Positions 50,751 through 61,200 of a stretch of DNA of 64,000 nt are shown one piece after another; position 1 is the first letter of the stretch, and each line of letters starts with the position of its first letter. The notes beneath the pieces are model-generated. The model had not been told where the DNA came from and made no database searches. It saw nothing but the letters and a program-made list of their open reading frames with translations. Both the position numbers and the translations under genes were made by a program. Source of the DNA: SIG455 sp045646385. Its GTDB lineage: Bacteria > Bacillota > Clostridia > UMGS1810. The stretch lies in NCBI GenBank assembly GCA_045646385.1, contig JAZRKQ010000037.1, forward strand, positions 62,001-126,000. Direction: 5' to 3'.

Positions 50751-52109
50751 ATGACAAACGAAAAAAGAGGCAACTTTACCGGCAAACTCGGTTTTGTACT
50801 GGCAGCAGCCGGCTCCGCAGTTGGCTTAGGTAATATCTGGAGATTTCCTTACCTCGCTGCAAAATACGGCGGCGGTATATTTTTACTGGTATATCTGTTA
50901 CTTGTACTTACATTTGGTTTTACTCTTATGCTTGGCGAAATTGCGCTTGGAAGAAAAACAGGTTTAAGTGCTATCGGTGCATTTAAATCACTTAACAAAA
51001 AGTATGCGTTTATAGGATATCTTGCAGCGCTGATACCTATGATAATTCTCCCCTACTACTCAGTAATTGGCGGATGGGTTATGAAATACCTTGCAACATT
51101 TATTAGCAGTAATGCAACCGCTGCTGCAGACGATTCATTCTTCGGCGGTTTTATATCAAGCACAGGCGAGCCCGTGTTCTGGTTTATACTTTATGTTGCT
51201 GTAACTGCGTTAGTAGTTTTGTTCGGTGTTGAAAAAGGAATTGAAAAAGTAAGCAAGATTATGATGCCCGTATTGGTTGTGCTTTCAATATTTATAGCAA
51301 TCTATTCTGCATGTCAGCCCGGCGCATTGGAAGGTGTTGTTTACTATTTAAAACCCGATTTTTCTAAATTCTCTGCCACAACAGTTCTGGCCGCTATGGG
51401 ACAACTTTTCTACTCTATGTCGCTTGCAATGGGAATTATGATTACCTACGGCTCATATATGAAAAAAGATGTAAACCTTGAGTCTTCAGTTAAACAGATA
51501 GAAATATTCGATACCGGTATTGCATTCTTAGCCGGACTTATGATTATACCTGCCGTATTCGCTTTTTCAGGCGGTACACCCGAGGCGCTCGGAAAAGGTC
51601 CCAGCCTGATGTTTGTAACACTGCCGAAAGTATTTGAAAATATGTTTGGTGGTACAATAATCGGTGTGTTGTTCTTCTTACTTGTTCTTTTTGCGGCGCT
51701 TACATCTTCAATTTCGCTTATGGAAACAATTGTTTCTATCTTCTGCGACAAACTGCATTTAAACAGAAAATTAAGTTGTGCCGTTGTTTTTGCAGGTACT
51801 GTACTTATAGGCTTACTTTCGTGCTTTGGATACAGCATCTGGTCTGAAGTTAAAATCATCGGTATGCAGTTCCTTGACTTCTTTGACTTCATCAGCAACA
51901 GCGTACTTATGCCGATAGTAGCGTTTGCAACCTGCATTTTCATCGGTTATGTTATTAAACCAAAAGCAATTACAGAAGAAGTTGAAATTTCAGGAAAATT
52001 CAAAAGAGAAAAACTTTTCAATATTATTATAAAATATATTGCGCCAATCTTTATTGTGCTTATTTTAGTATCGTCTGTACTGGACGCATTCGGAATTTTT
52101 AAAATATGA
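50751..52109 (+). CDS. Neurotransmitter:sodium symporter family (SNF) transporter
   Basis: This 452-residue membrane protein belongs to the SNF/NSS family, bacterial Na+-coupled amino-acid carriers such as LeuT and TnaT. It has the family start LGFVLAAAGSAVGLGNIWRFPYLAAKYGGG with the unwound helix 1 that binds substrate and sodium, and about eleven helices. The second ATG (50751) is seven bases from AAGGAG and is preferred over one two codons earlier. The amino acid carried is unknown; tryptophan, tyrosine or small neutral residues are family substrates. Confidence 0.94.
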   Translation: MTNEKRGNFTGKLGFVLAAAGSAVGLGNIWRFPYLAAKYGGGIFLLVYLLLVLTFGFTLMLGEIALGRKTGLSAIGAFKSLNKKYAFIGYLAALIPMIILPYYSVIGGWVMKYLATFISSNATAAADDSFFGGFISSTGEPVFWFILYVAVTALVVLFGVEKGIEKVSKIMMPVLVVLSIFIAIYSACQPGALEGVVYYLKPDFSKFSATTVLAAMGQLFYSMSLAMGIMITYGSYMKKDVNLESSVKQIEIFDTGIAFLAGLMIIPAVFAFSGGTPEALGKGPSLMFVTLPKVFENMFGGTIIGVLFFLLVLFAALTSSISLMETIVSIFCDKLHLNRKLSCAVVFAGTVLIGLLSCFGYSIWSEVKIIGMQFLDFFDFISNSVLMPIVAFATCIFIGYVIKPKAITEEVEISGKFKREKLFNIIIKYIAPIFIVLILVSSVLDAFGIFKI

Positions 52110-52116
52110 TTACTTC

Positions 52117-52147
52117 AAAAGGTCAAATGGAAACATTTGGCCTTTTA
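52117..52147 (+). terminator. Terminator of the SNF gene
   Basis: AAAAGGTCAAATG pairs with CATTTGGCCTTTT, followed by ATTT; the loop is GAAA. Confidence 0.82.
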
Positions 52148-52209
52148 TTTATAATTACTCTGTAACTCTGCTCTTTCACAAATCATATTATAAGCAAGAG
52201 GTGATAAGT

Positions 52210-52644
52210 ATGACTAATTACATTCATAGAACTGCAACGGCTTATATACAAGGCGGAGAGAACAATCCCGAAATATCAGGAGATGTAAATTTTTATCAAA
52301 GAGATGGCGTTGTATGGGTGATAGTTTCTGTAACGGGACTTCCAAAAAACGAATCAGGCTTCTTTGCACTTCATATACACGAAGGGAAAAGTTGCGAAGG
52401 TGAAGGGTTTCCGGAAACAGGAGGACATTACAACCCTAAAAAGTCTCCCCACCCCATGCATGCAGGCGATTTACCACCGCTTCTTTCTTGCGACGGGGAG
52501 GCTTATATGGCAGTTTTAACAGACCGCTTCAACATTGACGATATAATGGGAAGAACTGTTATTATTCATAGTCAGGCAGACGATTTTACTTCCCAACCAT
52601 CAGGTAATGCAGGAGAAAAAATCGCCTGCGGTATAATAGAATAA
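52210..52644 (+). CDS. Cu/Zn superoxide dismutase-like protein
   Basis: The 144-residue protein keeps the metal ligands of Cu/Zn superoxide dismutase in order: HIHEG (two His), GGHYNP, PMHAGDLPPL (His and Asp), and VIIHSQADDF (last Cu His). The disulfide pair (SCEG and ACGI) is also present. The Arg that guides superoxide before the last Cys is Lys here (GEKIACG). There is no signal peptide, which is unusual since most bacterial Cu/Zn SODs are secreted. The ATG at 52210 follows GAGGTGA. cysK follows with its own promoter and no terminator between, so read-through is possible. Confidence 0.9.
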   Translation: MTNYIHRTATAYIQGGENNPEISGDVNFYQRDGVVWVIVSVTGLPKNESGFFALHIHEGKSCEGEGFPETGGHYNPKKSPHPMHAGDLPPLLSCDGEAYMAVLTDRFNIDDIMGRTVIIHSQADDFTSQPSGNAGEKIACGIIE

Positions 52645-52648
52645 TGAT

Positions 52649-52677
52649 TTGACATAATATGGTTTTTATAGTATAAT
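52649..52677 (+). promoter_or_regulatory. Promoter of cysK-like gene
   Basis: TTGACA (52649-52654) and TATAAT (52672-52677) are 17 bases apart, beginning 5 bp after the SOD-like stop. Confidence 0.9.
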
Positions 52678-52717
52678 ATCATAGGTAAAAATCAGAAACT
52701 TATCAGAGGTTATTTTT

Positions 52718-53644
52718 ATGATATGCAACAATATTTTAGATGCAATTGGTAATACTCCGCTTATCAAACTTAACAGGATGACAGGTGAAAACGACGCTGA
52801 AATCCTTGTAAAGTTTGAAGGTGTCAATATCGGCGGTTCTATTAAAACACGTACCGCTTATAATATGATTTTAAAGGCCGAAAGACAGGGTCTTTTAAAT
52901 GAAAACAGTATAATTGTAGAGCCTACAAGCGGCAACCAAGGTATAGGGCTTGCTTTGGTTGGTGCAGTACGAGGCTACAAAACTATTATCATTATGCCCG
53001 ACTCCGTTAGTGAAGAACGCAGAAAAATCGTCAAGCACTACGGTGCTGATGTTATACTTATACACGACGAGGGCGATATCGGAAAATGCATTGAAGAATG
53101 TACACAAACAGCGCTTAAAATGGCTGAGAAGAATCCCAATGTTTATGTTCCGCAGCAGTTTGAAAACGAAGCAAATGTTTTAGCACATAAAAACAATACC
53201 GCTATGGAAATTTTAGAGCAAGCAAACAGACCCATACATGGATTCTGTTCAGGTATTGGCACGGGCGGAACTATAACCGGTATCGGCGAAGTTTTAAAAG
53301 AGCATAATCCCGATATTGAAATATGGGCAATAGAGCCTGAACACGCCGCTATTTTGTCAGGCGGCAGCATAGGTACGCATATACAAATGGGTATAGGTGA
53401 TGGTATTATACCTAAAATATTAAACTGTAATATTTATAACGATGTTTGCATTATAACTGACGACGAGGCAATACGAACATCTAAAGATCTTGCAAAATAC
53501 GAAGGTCTTATGTGCGGAATATCGGGCGGTACTAACGTGGCTGCAGCAATAAAACTTGCAAAAAAACTCGGCAAAGGTAAAACCGTTGTAACTGTGCTTC
53601 CTGATACTGCCGAAAGATATTTTTCAACACCTTTATTTGAATAA
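52718..53644 (+). CDS. cysK: Cysteine synthase family protein (CysK-like, variant motifs)
   Basis: CysK-type PLP enzymes make cysteine from O-acetylserine and sulfide. The 308-residue protein has the fold and motifs: ILDAIGNTPLIKL, the PLP Lys in GGSIKTRTAYNMI, PTSGNQGIGLAL, and GTGGTITGIGE for the phosphate. Two usual residues differ: the residue after K is T instead of D, and the substrate loop reads TSGNQ instead of TSGNT. This could shift substrate, for example toward cystathionine, phosphoserine or another amino acceptor. No cysE is next to it. Confidence 0.88.
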   Translation: MICNNILDAIGNTPLIKLNRMTGENDAEILVKFEGVNIGGSIKTRTAYNMILKAERQGLLNENSIIVEPTSGNQGIGLALVGAVRGYKTIIIMPDSVSEERRKIVKHYGADVILIHDEGDIGKCIEECTQTALKMAEKNPNVYVPQQFENEANVLAHKNNTAMEILEQANRPIHGFCSGIGTGGTITGIGEVLKEHNPDIEIWAIEPEHAAILSGGSIGTHIQMGIGDGIIPKILNCNIYNDVCIITDDEAIRTSKDLAKYEGLMCGISGGTNVAAAIKLAKKLGKGKTVVTVLPDTAERYFSTPLFE

Positions 53645-53656
53645 TACAACTTTAAA

Positions 53657-53680
53657 AAACCCTCGCTTTTGCGAGGGTTT
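53657..53680. terminator. Shared terminator of cysK and the LysR gene
   Basis: A 10-bp perfect stem AAACCCTCGC/GCGAGGGTTT with a TTTT loop lies between the two converging genes. Confidence 0.88.
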
Positions 53681-53684
53681 CTAT

Positions 53685-54527
53685 TTACTTACCGTCTAAC
53701 TGATTTAAAAATTCTTCAACCGCTTTAGATAAATATCTTCGTGCACTTCCGTAAACATATGTAGTACGTTTTATGTTTACAATATTTCTGCAAAGCACAT
53801 CATCGCTGAACATTCCGTGCCACGAAATTGACGGGAAAAACGAAATACCAAGACCCATTTCTACATACTTTCTTATATAAAACGGGTCGTCACTCTGAAT
53901 AACAATATTTGGCACAAAACCTGCTGTGCTGCATATTTCGTTAGTAAGTTTATAAAGGCCGCTTTTTCTGCTCATAGTTATAAATCGCTCATTTTCAAGG
54001 TCACATAGATGAAGATTTTTTTTATTAGCCAAAGGATTGTTTTTGCTGATAGCAAGCAGAATATCCTCGCAAACAATACTTTTACGCATCATATTTTTAT
54101 TGTTAAATACCTTATCAGTTATTATAAGGTCGTACTTATTTATATTTTCACCTGCTGTATGGTCAATAAAAAAACTTACGTCCTTATGTTTTTTTTGAAA
54201 AGTTTCAATTGCCTTGCTGACAATACGACGATTTGTTTCTATGAGTAATCGTATTTCTCCGGATACTACGTCCGAATTGCAAATCCGGCTTTTGCTGTCG
54301 CCTATAAGTTGTAAAGCGGATTTGATGTCTGTATAAAACGCTCTGCCACGTTCATTCAGTGTAATTTTGTTTGCACTGCGGTCAAAAAGGATAACGTCCA
54401 GTTCCGCTTCCAACCTATGAATACTTTGAGATATATTCGATGCAGGCACACAATACTCTTTAGCGGTTTCAGAAAAATTTTCAGTCTCTGCTGCACGACA
54501 AAAATATTTAAGTTGCAAAAGTTCCAT
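53685..54527 (-). CDS. LysR-family transcriptional regulator
   Basis: This 280-residue protein has the LysR winged helix at the N-terminus (LLQLKYFCRAAETENFSETAKEYCVPASNISQSIHRLEAELDVILFDR) and a periplasmic-binding-like effector domain. The ATG at 54527 follows GAGGTGA. It diverges from the esterase gene (134 bp apart), its most likely target. The inducer is unknown. Confidence 0.92.
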   Translation of the reverse strand: MELLQLKYFCRAAETENFSETAKEYCVPASNISQSIHRLEAELDVILFDRSANKITLNERGRAFYTDIKSALQLIGDSKSRICNSDVVSGEIRLLIETNRRIVSKAIETFQKKHKDVSFFIDHTAGENINKYDLIITDKVFNNKNMMRKSIVCEDILLAISKNNPLANKKNLHLCDLENERFITMSRKSGLYKLTNEICSTAGFVPNIVIQSDDPFYIRKYVEMGLGISFFPSISWHGMFSDDVLCRNIVNIKRTTYVYGSARRYLSKAVEEFLNQLDGK

Positions 54528-54601
54528 ACCATCACCTCTCAATTATTTTATCATGCTTCACTATAACTGTCAACATATGCTATCCATACTTTATTTCATT
54601 A

Positions 54602-54630
54602 TTTACAATATAGTCACAAAAGTTTATAAT
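54602..54630 (+). promoter_or_regulatory. Promoter of the esterase gene
   Basis: TTTACA (54602-54607) and TATAAT (54625-54630) are 17 bases apart, in the LysR/esterase divergent region. Confidence 0.75.
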
Positions 54631-54661
54631 AAAGACAAAATAATATTTATGAGGTTTTGAT

Positions 54662-55381
54662 ATGAATATTTTAAAAGACATTCCATATAGTGAATCCGGG
54701 CACGAAAGGCACGTTCTCGATATTTACCTGCCCGAATGTGACGAATTCCCCGTGCTGGTGTATTTTCACGGTGGCGGAATAGAATGTGGGGAAAAAACAG
54801 AAGTTGAAGAAACTGCAAAAATTTTAAATGAAAATGGTGTTGCAGTTGTTTCTGCAAACTATAGATTGTACCCAAATGCAAAGTATCCTGAATTTATTGA
54901 AGATGCTGCGCTGGCAGTTGCGTGGACGTTTGATAATATAAGTAAATATGGAAAGTGCAACAAAATTTATGTTGGCGGAACATCTGCAGGTGCATATCTT
55001 TCTATGATGTTATGTTTTGACAAAAAATATCTTGCAGCACACGGAATTGACGTTATGCAGATTGCTGGTTTTATACATAACGGTGGTCAGCCCACAGCAC
55101 ATTTTAACGTACTGCGCGAACGCGGAATTGACACAAGACGTATAATAATAGACGAAACTTCACCACTGTACCATGTTGGTACAGAAAGCAAATATCCGCC
55201 TTCGCTTGCTTTAGTTGCTGATTTTGATATGTACGGCAGATATGAACAGTTAAGACTTATGGAAGCAACAATGAAGCACTTTGAGCACACCAACTTCCAA
55301 CTGCGTATTTTACAGGGTGGACATTGCTGCTACGCAAATTATAAACTTGGCGACTTAATAAAAGAATTTATATTAAAGTAA
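54662..55381 (+). CDS. Alpha/beta hydrolase, esterase-like
   Basis: The 239-residue protein is an alpha/beta hydrolase of the acetyl-xylan/hormone-sensitive esterase type: FHGGGIECGEK (oxyanion HGGG), the nucleophile in GTSAGAYL, the acid Asp in VADFDMYG, and the His in GGHCCYANY. No signal peptide is present, so it acts in the cytosol on a small ester, perhaps an acetylated sugar. It is divergent to a LysR regulator. Confidence 0.9.
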   Translation: MNILKDIPYSESGHERHVLDIYLPECDEFPVLVYFHGGGIECGEKTEVEETAKILNENGVAVVSANYRLYPNAKYPEFIEDAALAVAWTFDNISKYGKCNKIYVGGTSAGAYLSMMLCFDKKYLAAHGIDVMQIAGFIHNGGQPTAHFNVLRERGIDTRRIIIDETSPLYHVGTESKYPPSLALVADFDMYGRYEQLRLMEATMKHFEHTNFQLRILQGGHCCYANYKLGDLIKEFILK

Positions 55382-55436
55382 TAATCACTCGAAATAACTA
55401 TTTATGTACTTAATCAGAAGCAAAAGAATAGACGAA

Positions 55437-55465
55437 AAAACACCCACTATATAAGTGGGTGTTTT
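55437..55465. terminator. Shared terminator of the esterase and CAP genes
   Basis: A perfect 12-bp stem AAAACACCCACT/AGTGGGTGTTTT lies between converging genes. Confidence 0.9.
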
Positions 55466-55471
55466 AAATTA

Positions 55472-56068
55472 CTATTTTATAAACATCTGTGTCCAGTAAT
55501 TGCCGTTTGCAACATACCCCACACCGATTTTATTATACGAAGCATTTAAGATATTGGCCCTGTGCCCAGATGAATTCATCCATGCATTAACTACCGCCTG
55601 TGGTGTTGACTGCCCTTTTGCAATGTTTTCCGCAGCCGCTCTATACGATATACCAAAATCTTTTATCATCTTAAACGGTGATCCGTATACAGGACTTGTA
55701 TGAGAGAAATATTTATTATCCTTCATATCTTGAGATTTATATCTTGCAACCCTGCTAAGTTGCCAATCGGCAGCAAGTTTATTTAAACCGTTTTTAACTC
55801 TTATTTCATTTACAAGACGGATAACCTCGTTTTCAAATTCTGTAACCTTAGAATCTGCTTCGGGAATTGTTATAACCTGACCGGGATATATCAAAGCAGG
55901 ATTTATAATCTGTGGGTTAGCATCTTTAAGTTCACTTAAACCAACCTCGTATTTAACTGCGATTTTCCACATACTGTCGCCTGATATAACCGTGTGGGTA
56001 GCAGCAGATGCGGCAAACGTCATAAATATCTGGACTGCAATTAATGCAGAAACTATAAACTTTTTCAT
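55472..56068 (-). CDS. Secreted LysM-CAP (SCP) domain protein
   Basis: The 198-residue protein has a signal peptide (about 1-22, FIVSALIAVQIFMTFAASA), one LysM peptidoglycan-binding domain (about 23-70, THTVISGDSMWKIAVKYEVGLSEL...GQVITIP), and a C-terminal CAP domain (about 75-198) with VRLVNEIRVKNGL-like start, KYFSHTSPVYGSPF, ENIAKGQSTPQAVVNAWMNSSGHRANIL. It resembles YkwD/SafA-type wall or spore-coat proteins. The ATG at 56068 follows AGGAGG. Confidence 0.92.
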   Translation of the reverse strand: MKKFIVSALIAVQIFMTFAASAATHTVISGDSMWKIAVKYEVGLSELKDANPQIINPALIYPGQVITIPEADSKVTEFENEVIRLVNEIRVKNGLNKLAADWQLSRVARYKSQDMKDNKYFSHTSPVYGSPFKMIKDFGISYRAAAENIAKGQSTPQAVVNAWMNSSGHRANILNASYNKIGVGYVANGNYWTQMFIK

Positions 56069-56212
56069 TTTTGTTACCTCCTGTAATTTTTGTAGAAATG
56101 ACACCTGTATATACTAACATATATACAATTATAATTTCAAATGTAATTATTGGAATGTAAATTTCACCCGCCATACGGGTTTTGCATATATTATTATTGG
56201 AGGTGACAATAT

Positions 56213-56629
56213 ATGGCTAATTTCTGTTGCACTTGCAAAAGTGACTGTGCAGGTCTTGCCATCGTTGCAAGTATAATAATAGGTATAATTACAGCGTTTC
56301 TGCAGTTTAGTGCAGTTATAACAGTTACTCCTGCGTTTTTGTGGGTAGTGCTTGGCATTGCCGTAGTGTATCTGGCAATATTGCTGGCTGTATCACCCGT
56401 TATACGCAGAAACGGATGCGTATGTAACAATCTATCCGTGATTCTAGTGGGTATACTTGGCGCAATTTTAACATCAATAGTTCTTTTGGCTATCACATTT
56501 GCTGCTACCAGTGTGATAGGCGCGATCATTACGGGCGCATTGCTGGCGTTTTTCTCTCTCATAGTAACTACGGTTGCTTGCCTTATTAAATGCATAATCG
56601 GATGCGCAAACAAAAACGACTACGAATAA
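56213..56629 (+). CDS. Small four-helix membrane protein, Cys-rich ends
   Basis: The 138-residue protein has four hydrophobic helices (about 15-35, 40-60, 75-100 and 105-128) and cysteine-rich short ends: NFCCTCKSDC at the N-terminus, NGCVCNN between helices 2 and 3, and CLIKCIIGC near the C-terminus. I know similar uncharacterised proteins in Clostridia but can give no function. It is a single-gene unit between converging neighbours. Confidence 0.8.
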   Translation: MANFCCTCKSDCAGLAIVASIIIGIITAFLQFSAVITVTPAFLWVVLGIAVVYLAILLAVSPVIRRNGCVCNNLSVILVGILGAILTSIVLLAITFAATSVIGAIITGALLAFFSLIVTTVACLIKCIIGCANKNDYE

Positions 56630-56646
56630 TAAGTTATAGATAAATA

Positions 56647-56670
56647 AAACCCCTGCTGATGCAGGGGTTT
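56647..56670. terminator. Shared terminator of the membrane and copper-amine-oxidase-like genes
   Basis: The stem AAACCCCTGC/GCAGGGGTTT around TGAT lies between converging genes. Confidence 0.85.
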
Positions 56671-56676
56671 AAATTT

Positions 56677-58086
56677 TTAATAAGTTGTGGTGTAGAATGT
56701 GTAGTGATAATAATCATTGAGCAGGTTATGCTCTGCATACGTAAATTCCCAGCCGAGCATATCGCTGAAAAATGTGTTTCCCACATACGTTATACCGTCA
56801 ATTAAAATCGGTTTTGAAATTGTGTGCTTAGCACCATCTGTGTATGCATCAGCCGAATCTATGGCAATTTCTAAATTTGTATATGCAGGGAAGAATTCGC
56901 TTGTTATTGTTATATTTCCGTTGTTGTAATCAATACAAGCACTATCGCTATACCCTGCCTCTATAGTCTGGCGGAGGGGCACATAAATTTCTCCGTCAAT
57001 AACGGGAAGTGCGCCGCAACTTTCGCTTACATACCATACAGGATATGTATTTTCTATACCAGCAGGTTCTTCGCTTGCTATATACTGATGTCCCATATCA
57101 GTTAAAGTGAATGAGTTTTCATCTGTAAGCACAGGAAATTCTACTTTGGTTACACCATACGCTTTGAAATCAGTGTCAATATTAATTGTGAAGTCAAGTA
57201 ATCCGTCAGACTCATATATCCATTTTCCGCCGGTCAGTGCTGTGTAAATCTGCGCAATATCTACCAAAATATCAACACTAACATCGCTGCTTTTAATCTT
57301 ATTTCCGCTTACGTTGTATACGCATCGTATACCGTCTTTACCCAAAATCTTCCAGCCTTTAACGGACGGGAACGCAATATACGAAAAATCTTGTTCTGGT
57401 GCAATATCAGACATTATATCGGGCAACATAGCCATAAGTTCGTCGATATACGAGGTAAGACCGTCGTTGTCCATTTTAATTACATATTTACTGCCGCCAA
57501 GTTCTATTTGAGAATGTTTTGCAAAAAGGTCAGTACTTAACTTTTGAATATTATTCATATATTCTTTGTCAAATACTGCTTTCATTTCATCAAGAGCCGT
57601 TTTATCAAATGCAATATCGTCTATTGTGACTTTCATATATTTATTCAAAAACGGATATGAATAGATAATATCAAAAACAGGCGCTTCATCATTTGAAAAA
57701 TCCATATTCATCCACATTCCCATTTTTGCCTTTATGCCGACATTAAGATTTGAGTTAACATCTATATCGTGTTTACTTTCAGAAGTAAGCGCAAGTTTGA
57801 TTTTTTTGTAATCATCGCTCATATCCGCCTGAAGACGCATCGTACCGTCGTATGCAAGCAAAGTACGTAAAAGCGACTTAATATCCACATAATTGTTAAT
57901 TACTTGCGAAAATTCAATCTCATCAAGAAGTGCGGCAATTTCTTCGCTGCTGTCAAACGTAACAGAGACAGAATAATCAGCAGTATAGTTTGTAATTGTT
58001 TTTGTTAAAAATGCAGGTAACTCTGCCGCAGACGCGCTTATAGTAAGAATAAGAGTTGCCAAAAGGATTGATATTATTTTTTTCAT
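56677..58086 (-). CDS. Secreted protein with C-terminal copper-amine-oxidase-like domain
   Basis: The 469-residue protein has a signal peptide (about 1-20, IISILLATLILTISASA), a long middle part of unknown fold, and a C-terminal stretch GEIYVPLRQTIEAGY ... ITYVGNTFFSDMLGWEFTY that matches the small Cu-amine-oxidase N-terminal-like domain, a common extracellular repeat of Bacillota that is not itself catalytic. It is probably a surface or secreted protein. Function is unknown. Confidence 0.82.
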   Translation of the reverse strand: MKKIISILLATLILTISASAAELPAFLTKTITNYTADYSVSVTFDSSEEIAALLDEIEFSQVINNYVDIKSLLRTLLAYDGTMRLQADMSDDYKKIKLALTSESKHDIDVNSNLNVGIKAKMGMWMNMDFSNDEAPVFDIIYSYPFLNKYMKVTIDDIAFDKTALDEMKAVFDKEYMNNIQKLSTDLFAKHSQIELGGSKYVIKMDNDGLTSYIDELMAMLPDIMSDIAPEQDFSYIAFPSVKGWKILGKDGIRCVYNVSGNKIKSSDVSVDILVDIAQIYTALTGGKWIYESDGLLDFTINIDTDFKAYGVTKVEFPVLTDENSFTLTDMGHQYIASEEPAGIENTYPVWYVSESCGALPVIDGEIYVPLRQTIEAGYSDSACIDYNNGNITITSEFFPAYTNLEIAIDSADAYTDGAKHTISKPILIDGITYVGNTFFSDMLGWEFTYAEHNLLNDYYHYTFYTTTY

Positions 58087-58153
58087 ATGTATTCCTCCTT
58101 TTTAAAGATTGCCTAATTTTATATTAACATATAATATTATGTTTGTAAACAAA

Positions 58154-58188
58154 AAAATGGCATACCGTTTAATGCGGTATGCCATTTT
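58154..58188 (-). terminator. Terminator of the SLH protein gene
   Basis: A perfect 14-bp stem AAAATGGCATACCG/CGGTATGCCATTTT is followed by T on the minus strand. Confidence 0.9.
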
Positions 58189-58200
58189 AAATATTAAAAC

Positions 58201-61200
58201 TTATTTATGAGCCTCAAAAAATCTGTGCAGAATCGCAGCAATTTCAGCTCTTGTGGTATTGTCTTTCGGATTGAGTGTAGACTCTGTCTTACCTTTCAAC
58301 AATCCACTACCAACAGCGTACTGCATTGAGGGGATAGCGTACTCAGAAATTTCTGCAACGTCTGTGTAAGAGAGAATATTTGTATTCTCGCCAACGCTTA
58401 CATCATAACCTTTATACTGTGAGTATCTGTGCATAATAGCAGCAATCTGTTCTCTCAAGATATTATCGTCAGGACCGAACGCTGTATCGGAGTAACCTTT
58501 AACAATGCCGTTCTGCTCTGCCCAAACAACTGCTTTTTCGTAATAACCACCAATTGCAACGTCTGCAAACTGGCTTGCGTCTGCAATTTCAGGTGCGCCT
58601 GCTGCTCTGTAGAGAACTGTTACAAGCATTGCTCTTGTAAGAGTTGATGCAGGTGCAAATTCACCCTCAGCAACACCGTTCATCAGGCCATTGTCTACAA
58701 CATAGTCAACATCTAAGTGATACCAAGCAGAGGTATCAACGTCTGCAAAGTGAACTGCCGGGCAACCACCATCTGCAGTTCCGGGGCAACCTGCTGAGCC
58801 GTCTGACCATTTAGCGTAGAGAGTTATGTTGCTTGTAAGCGCTGTATCAAAGTCGAACAGTTTTGTAAGTGATATATCTGTATACCAACCAGCAAATGTA
58901 TAACCATCTCTGGTTGTTTCGGGTGCAGTAATCTTTTCACCGCGTTTTACAGTAACACTGTTAACAACTGTACCGCCGTTAGCATTGAATTTAACTGTTA
59001 CGGTTGAAGATGTTCCACCACCTGTTACCGGACTTGGCAAAGGAAGTTCGGGGTCAGGGTTAACAACTGTGTCGTAACCAACCAGAGCGTACTCGGAGAA
59101 CTTCTTAACGTGGAGTGTTACTTTAGATTTATCGGCTGCAATTTCAATATACTCACCGTCATCATTTTTAGCGGTTGTAAGTATATGTGTTTCGTTGCCA
59201 TGTCGTCTGTGAACAAGGAAGTCTACATACCCCCTCATACTTTCGGGGATTGTAAGTTCAATTACAATCAAGTCGTTTGTTTCTTTAACGATTTCGCGGT
59301 CTTCGTCAACGATTTGTCCTTCAGTTAACGAACCTTCACCAACATCAGTATATGTAGTAACTTTTTCTATAACGATATCCAAGACCACTTTGTTTTCACT
59401 TGCTTTATTTTCTTGGGTGTCGTTTTTGTGGATTTCCTGTTCAAGAACTGCAGAAATTTCTCTGTCGTCAATATTAATCTGCGCTTCTACCTTAACTTCA
59501 CGTTTTGTTTCGTTCTTTTCTTCGTTGTGACGGTCTTCTTTAGTTTTATCTTTCTTTTCTTTAATACCGCCATGTCCTTTAACTTCTGCGTTATCGTTTT
59601 TCTTTGATTTTACAACTTCTTTACAGTGCTCACATTCGTTAACTGCGTATGTTACTTCGCCGTCAGTTTCTTCTCCTATATCTTTCCATTTGTGAAGTTT
59701 TTTATCTGTTTTCAAAGTATCAAGATTAACTTCATTTTTGCAATTGGGGTCTTCAAAAGATTTTTCACAAACTGTACAGTACCAGTGTGTTTTTGTACCG
59801 TGATTAAAGCAGTCTGCCGGAATAGCATTTACTTTAACGGGTTTGTGTGCTGCGGGAATTCTGATGTTATCCTCTTTAATTTCGTTACAGCAAGTGTAAA
59901 CAATTCGCTTTAAACCGTCTGCTGTACAAGTTGCAGGTCTTACGATTTTTTCACATTCTTCGTTATGTGTATGAACAAGTTTTGCTAATGTAACTGGTTT
60001 GGTTTCTCCACAGTTTGAGCAAGGAACATTTGCTTTACCTTCTTTTTCATCTGTAGGTTCCTCGCCTTCAATAACTTGCTGGTTTTCATAATCCCAACTG
60101 TGACCAAGTGCCGGAGTTGTGTACTGCTCTAAAGTAATTTCTGTAATCTTATCATGAGAGAAGTCTTTGTCACAAACTATACAATGCTTATGAGCAAGTG
60201 TACCTGTATGTGTACAGGTTGCAGGCTTTTCATCGATTTCTTCTAATGTATGACCTGTTTTAGAAACTATGGTCTGAGGGATAGTAACTGTACTACATTT
60301 TACGCACTTTTCACCTTCGGTAAGACCGTCTTCTTCACAAGTAGGAGCGATAGCACGCAGTTTAACTTTGTTATTGCCGTGATTGGTTAAATCCTTGTCA
60401 ATTACTGCACTTGTGATTTTTTGTGTACGTGCTGCATCTTTAAACAATCCACCGCAGGTTTCACAGGACCAATGTTCAAGAATACCTGTAGATGTACAAG
60501 TAGCGGTAACACCAGCCACGTGACCTACGTTAGCACTATGGCCTGTTGCAGGGAGAATTACGGGTTCGCCTACGGGCTCTCCGCAAGCACAGTAGTTCTG
60601 CATCTCACCTGCTTCTGTACAGGTTGCCGCTTTTGTTATAACTGCGTCCTCTGCAGAAATAACACAAATATGTTCCTTTTTAGGAATTGTAACTGTTTCT
60701 GTATGGTTAGAGTCGTTCAAACAAACTCTCGTTTTAGATCCTTCTGTCTGTTCAGTAGAATCAGTTACTGTCCACTCGCCCCAGTTATGTCCCAAAGCAG
60801 GAATAGGTTTCTGTGCTACGAGTACGGTGTTACAAACAGAACAGCGTGAACCTTCGGTTTTACCTGCTGTTTCACAAGTAGCAGGAACTGCTGCATCTGT
60901 AACTACTGTATGACCGTTTGCAGGAATAATTGAACGGTTGTCTGTGTGACCGCACACTCTACACACATGACCTTCTGACAAACCTTTTTCGGTACATGTT
61001 GCAGGGATGGCAGGAATAGTTTCATTATCGTGAGGAAGTTTTGCCAATGTAAGTGAGGCTTTATCGATTACAGTAGTTGCCGCTTGAGTTGTAAAGTCTT
61101 TTTTACAAAGAATACACATCCAGTGCTCTGCCACACCTGTTGATGTACAGGTAGGCGCTATTCTTGCAACGAAAACTGTATTATGGTTTAATATTTCAAT

